64,000 nt of DNA from Fen-1254 sp963778945 (GTDB lineage: Bacteria > Bacteroidota > Ignavibacteria > UBA10030): positions 124,001 to 188,000 of the forward strand of contig CAVZWL010000021.1 in assembly GCA_963778945.1 (NCBI GenBank), in the 5' to 3' direction. Positions 62,595 to 64,000 of the stretch are shown here, piece after piece (position 1 is the first letter of the stretch; every line of letters begins with the position of its first letter). A program made the translations under genes and the position numbers. The notes beneath the pieces were generated by a model. It saw only the letters and a list, made by a program, of their open reading frames with translations. It did no database searches and had not been told where the DNA came from.

Positions 62595-62993
62595 AGACAA
62601 CAGTCCTTGATAGTTATGCGGTCATCTCTTATCTCCAGCAGCAAGAAGGATACAAAGAGGTTGCAACTGTCTTTGAAGAGTGCGTCATCAAAGATCGGGA
62701 AGCATTTATGTGCATTGTAAACTGGGGCGAGGTAATATATCAGGCACTCCGCAAAGGGCGGCGAAACCCGCGCAAAGTTGGCAGAAGATTCCATACGGGC
62801 TCTGCCGATTCAGCTCGTTGAGGCTGACAAGGAACTCACACTCCAGGCCGCTCATTTCAAAGCATTCCATAAAATGTCGTTTGCAGATTGTTATGCAGCG
62901 GCATTGGCGATGAAAAAGAAATGCGAGATACTTACCGGCGATAAAGAGTTCAAGCAGGTTGAGGATAAAATAAAGGTACGATGGATAAAATAA
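62591..62993 (+). pseudogene. vapC: PIN-domain toxin VapC, frameshifted
   Basis: About 133 residues in two frames. The first has the PIN start TTVLDSYAVISYLQQQEGY (first acidic residue) and NWGEVIYQALRKG; a one-base shift near 62757-62765 (an extra C in GGGCGGCG) continues as ETRAKLAEDSIRALPIQLVE and then MSFADCYAAALAM and EILTGDKEFKQVE, with the remaining metal-binding acids. VapC toxins cut tRNA or rRNA. As written it is inactive; an inactivated toxin beside an intact antitoxin is plausible, but so is an indel error. Confidence 0.8.
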
Positions 62994-63251
62994 TTCCAGA
63001 AAACTCGCCGATCGGGATATTTGTCAGCTGTACCTTTTTATGAAACTGGAGGCGGATCTTGGATATGAGCGATATATAAACCCCCGTTTTTCCCCTTAAA
63101 AAATTATGTCGAGCAGTATACACTGAGTTACAAATAATTATAGATATTCTCTGCAGGCTGCTTCAGCAACAAAATCTTAAACGTAATATCATTTTAACGT
63201 CCACAAGCTTCTTTCTTCTGCCTTCTGAATTCTAAATTCTGTATTCTTTAA
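62994..63251. repeat. Gap ending in a heptad array
   Basis: The first 200 bases hold no recognisable element. At 63203-63251 six consecutive units beginning TTCT (such as TTCTGCC, TTCTGAA and TTCTAAA) give the clearest 7-base periodicity in the window, ending at the stop of the ABC permease gene. Confidence 0.7.
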
Positions 63252-64000
63252 TCATCCTGCCCTCAATGCATTGACAATCTTTAACCGTGCTGCGCGAACG
63301 GCAGGGAGGAATCCTCCCACAAATCCCATAAAAAGAGAGAACACGATCGATGCGACGACAATCGACGGCGACAGTGCAAAAGAGAATTCCAATTCCGAGA
63401 ACGAACCGTAATTCAATGTTGATAAAGAAAAAAATTGCAGGAACGAAGCAAGAACAATGCCGATACCGCCGCCGATAAGCGCAATGCTCAAGGATTCCAT
63501 AAGGAATGCGGAGAGCACACTGCGGCGGCGGAATCCGAGCGCGCGCAGGGTTCCGACTTCCACTGTTCGGTTCGCTACGGCGGCATACATCGTAATCATA
63601 GCCCCGATCGTAGCGCCGAATGAAAAAACGATGGTAATAAATATTCCAAGAATGCGTATGAACAATGCCATCGTTTCCGATTGTTCTTCAAAAAACTTCT
63701 GTTCGATTTTCGGTTCGAATTCCTGCAAACGCTGTTCACGGCTGAATGCCGCTTTAAATGCGTTGAACGAATCCGCCTGATCGAGTTTAAGCGTCATCGT
63801 GGAATAGCCGCCATTCCGGTGAAACGCATCCTGAAGCTGGTTATTGTCCCCCCAGAGTTCGGAATCGAACCCGCTCCCGCCTGCATCGAAACGCCCGACG
63901 ATAGTCCACTGGTCTCCGCCGAAGGTCACGGTGCTGCCGATTTGTGCACCGATAAAATTTTTATTCGTTGCAGCGCCGGCAATGATTTCCCGCGCACCGG
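63252..64000 (-). CDS. MacB/FtsX-type ABC transporter permease (partial)
   Basis: The C-terminal 249 residues of an ABC permease; the frame stays open to the right edge with GAREIIAGAATNKNFIGAQIGSTVTFGG, part of the MacB periplasmic core domain. After the rest of that domain come three membrane helices: MALFIRILGIFITIVFSFGATIGAMITMY, then VGTLRALGFRRRSVLSAFLMESL, the conserved cytoplasmic motif, and two C-terminal helices, ending AARLKIVNALRAG. It is the export or lipoprotein-release type. The ATPase and N-terminus are outside the window. Confidence 0.9.
   Translation of the reverse strand, partial: GAREIIAGAATNKNFIGAQIGSTVTFGGDQWTIVGRFDAGGSGFDSELWGDNNQLQDAFHRNGGYSTMTLKLDQADSFNAFKAAFSREQRLQEFEPKIEQKFFEEQSETMALFIRILGIFITIVFSFGATIGAMITMYAAVANRTVEVGTLRALGFRRRSVLSAFLMESLSIALIGGGIGIVLASFLQFFSLSTLNYGSFSELEFSFALSPSIVVASIVFSLFMGFVGGFLPAVRAARLKIVNALRAG

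Noticed and set aside
1691..63251. A CRISPR array as explanation for the short regular repeats.
   Set aside because: The units are 7 bases without unique spacers, and no cas genes are present.

Overview
The window looks like chromosomal DNA from a Gram-negative member of the Bacteroidota/Chlorobiota (FCB) lineage, most like an Ignavibacteria- or Kapabacteria-type organism. Two large secreted proteins (33935-36931 and 41879-44963) end in the type IX secretion sorting domain: an FQNFPNPF or LQNYPNPFNP motif, an IYDILG-type strand and a terminal KKMILL. Several lipoproteins and beta-barrel-like proteins also point to an outer membrane. Unlike classical Bacteroidetes, many genes have clear Shine-Dalgarno sites, and two toxin-antitoxin promoters have sigma70-like boxes. 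The phylum is an inference; there is no rRNA here to settle it.

Layout. 0-2 kb: a HipB-like antitoxin with promoter and paired operators, the first codons of a HipA-like partner, and a decayed outer-membrane barrel gene. 2-6 kb: acetyl-CoA synthetase and the TypA/BipA GTPase. 6-9.3 kb: two tandem paralogous envelope proteins with terminators, then a frameshifted conserved gene. 9.4-14.6 kb: a processive GT2 glycan synthase and a 1,314-residue membrane-anchored deacetylase/hydrolase-like protein, a candidate exopolysaccharide system. 15-21 kb: LysE exporter, small barrel-like protein, site-2 protease, lysA, asd and an aminotransferase. 21-26 kb: two paralogous lipoproteins, an M28 peptidase and a proline-rich lipoprotein. 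26-38.7 kb: two amino-acid permeases, proB-proA, a methyltransferase-like membrane protein, a subtilase, ddl and an FtsB/DivIC-like protein. 38.9-47 kb: rarA, a papain-like protease, a GrpB-fold protein, a secreted propeller protein, a dehydrogenase and a polysaccharide deacetylase. 47-50 kb: an ECF sigma, anti-sigma and TonB-domain operon. 49.7-53 kb: tRNA-Leu(UAG), tig, clpP and clpX, a protein folding and turnover cluster. 53-64 kb: a TPR protein, an orphan response regulator, a Lon-family protease, nucleobase and nucleoside transporters, an AbrB/VapC module and part of an ABC permease.

Two things run through the whole window. First, the gaps between genes are filled with an unusual set of repeats: degenerate 7-bp tandem arrays in three word classes, a GC-rich core of about 50-80 bp, a mosaic element present in filled and empty forms, and short ACCTT/AAGGT palindromes. 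Second, at least nine genes carry frameshifts that split otherwise well-conserved proteins. Some lie at homopolymers, so consensus indel errors must be excluded before any of these is called a pseudogene.

No CRISPR array, insertion sequence, prophage, rRNA operon or replication origin was recognised.
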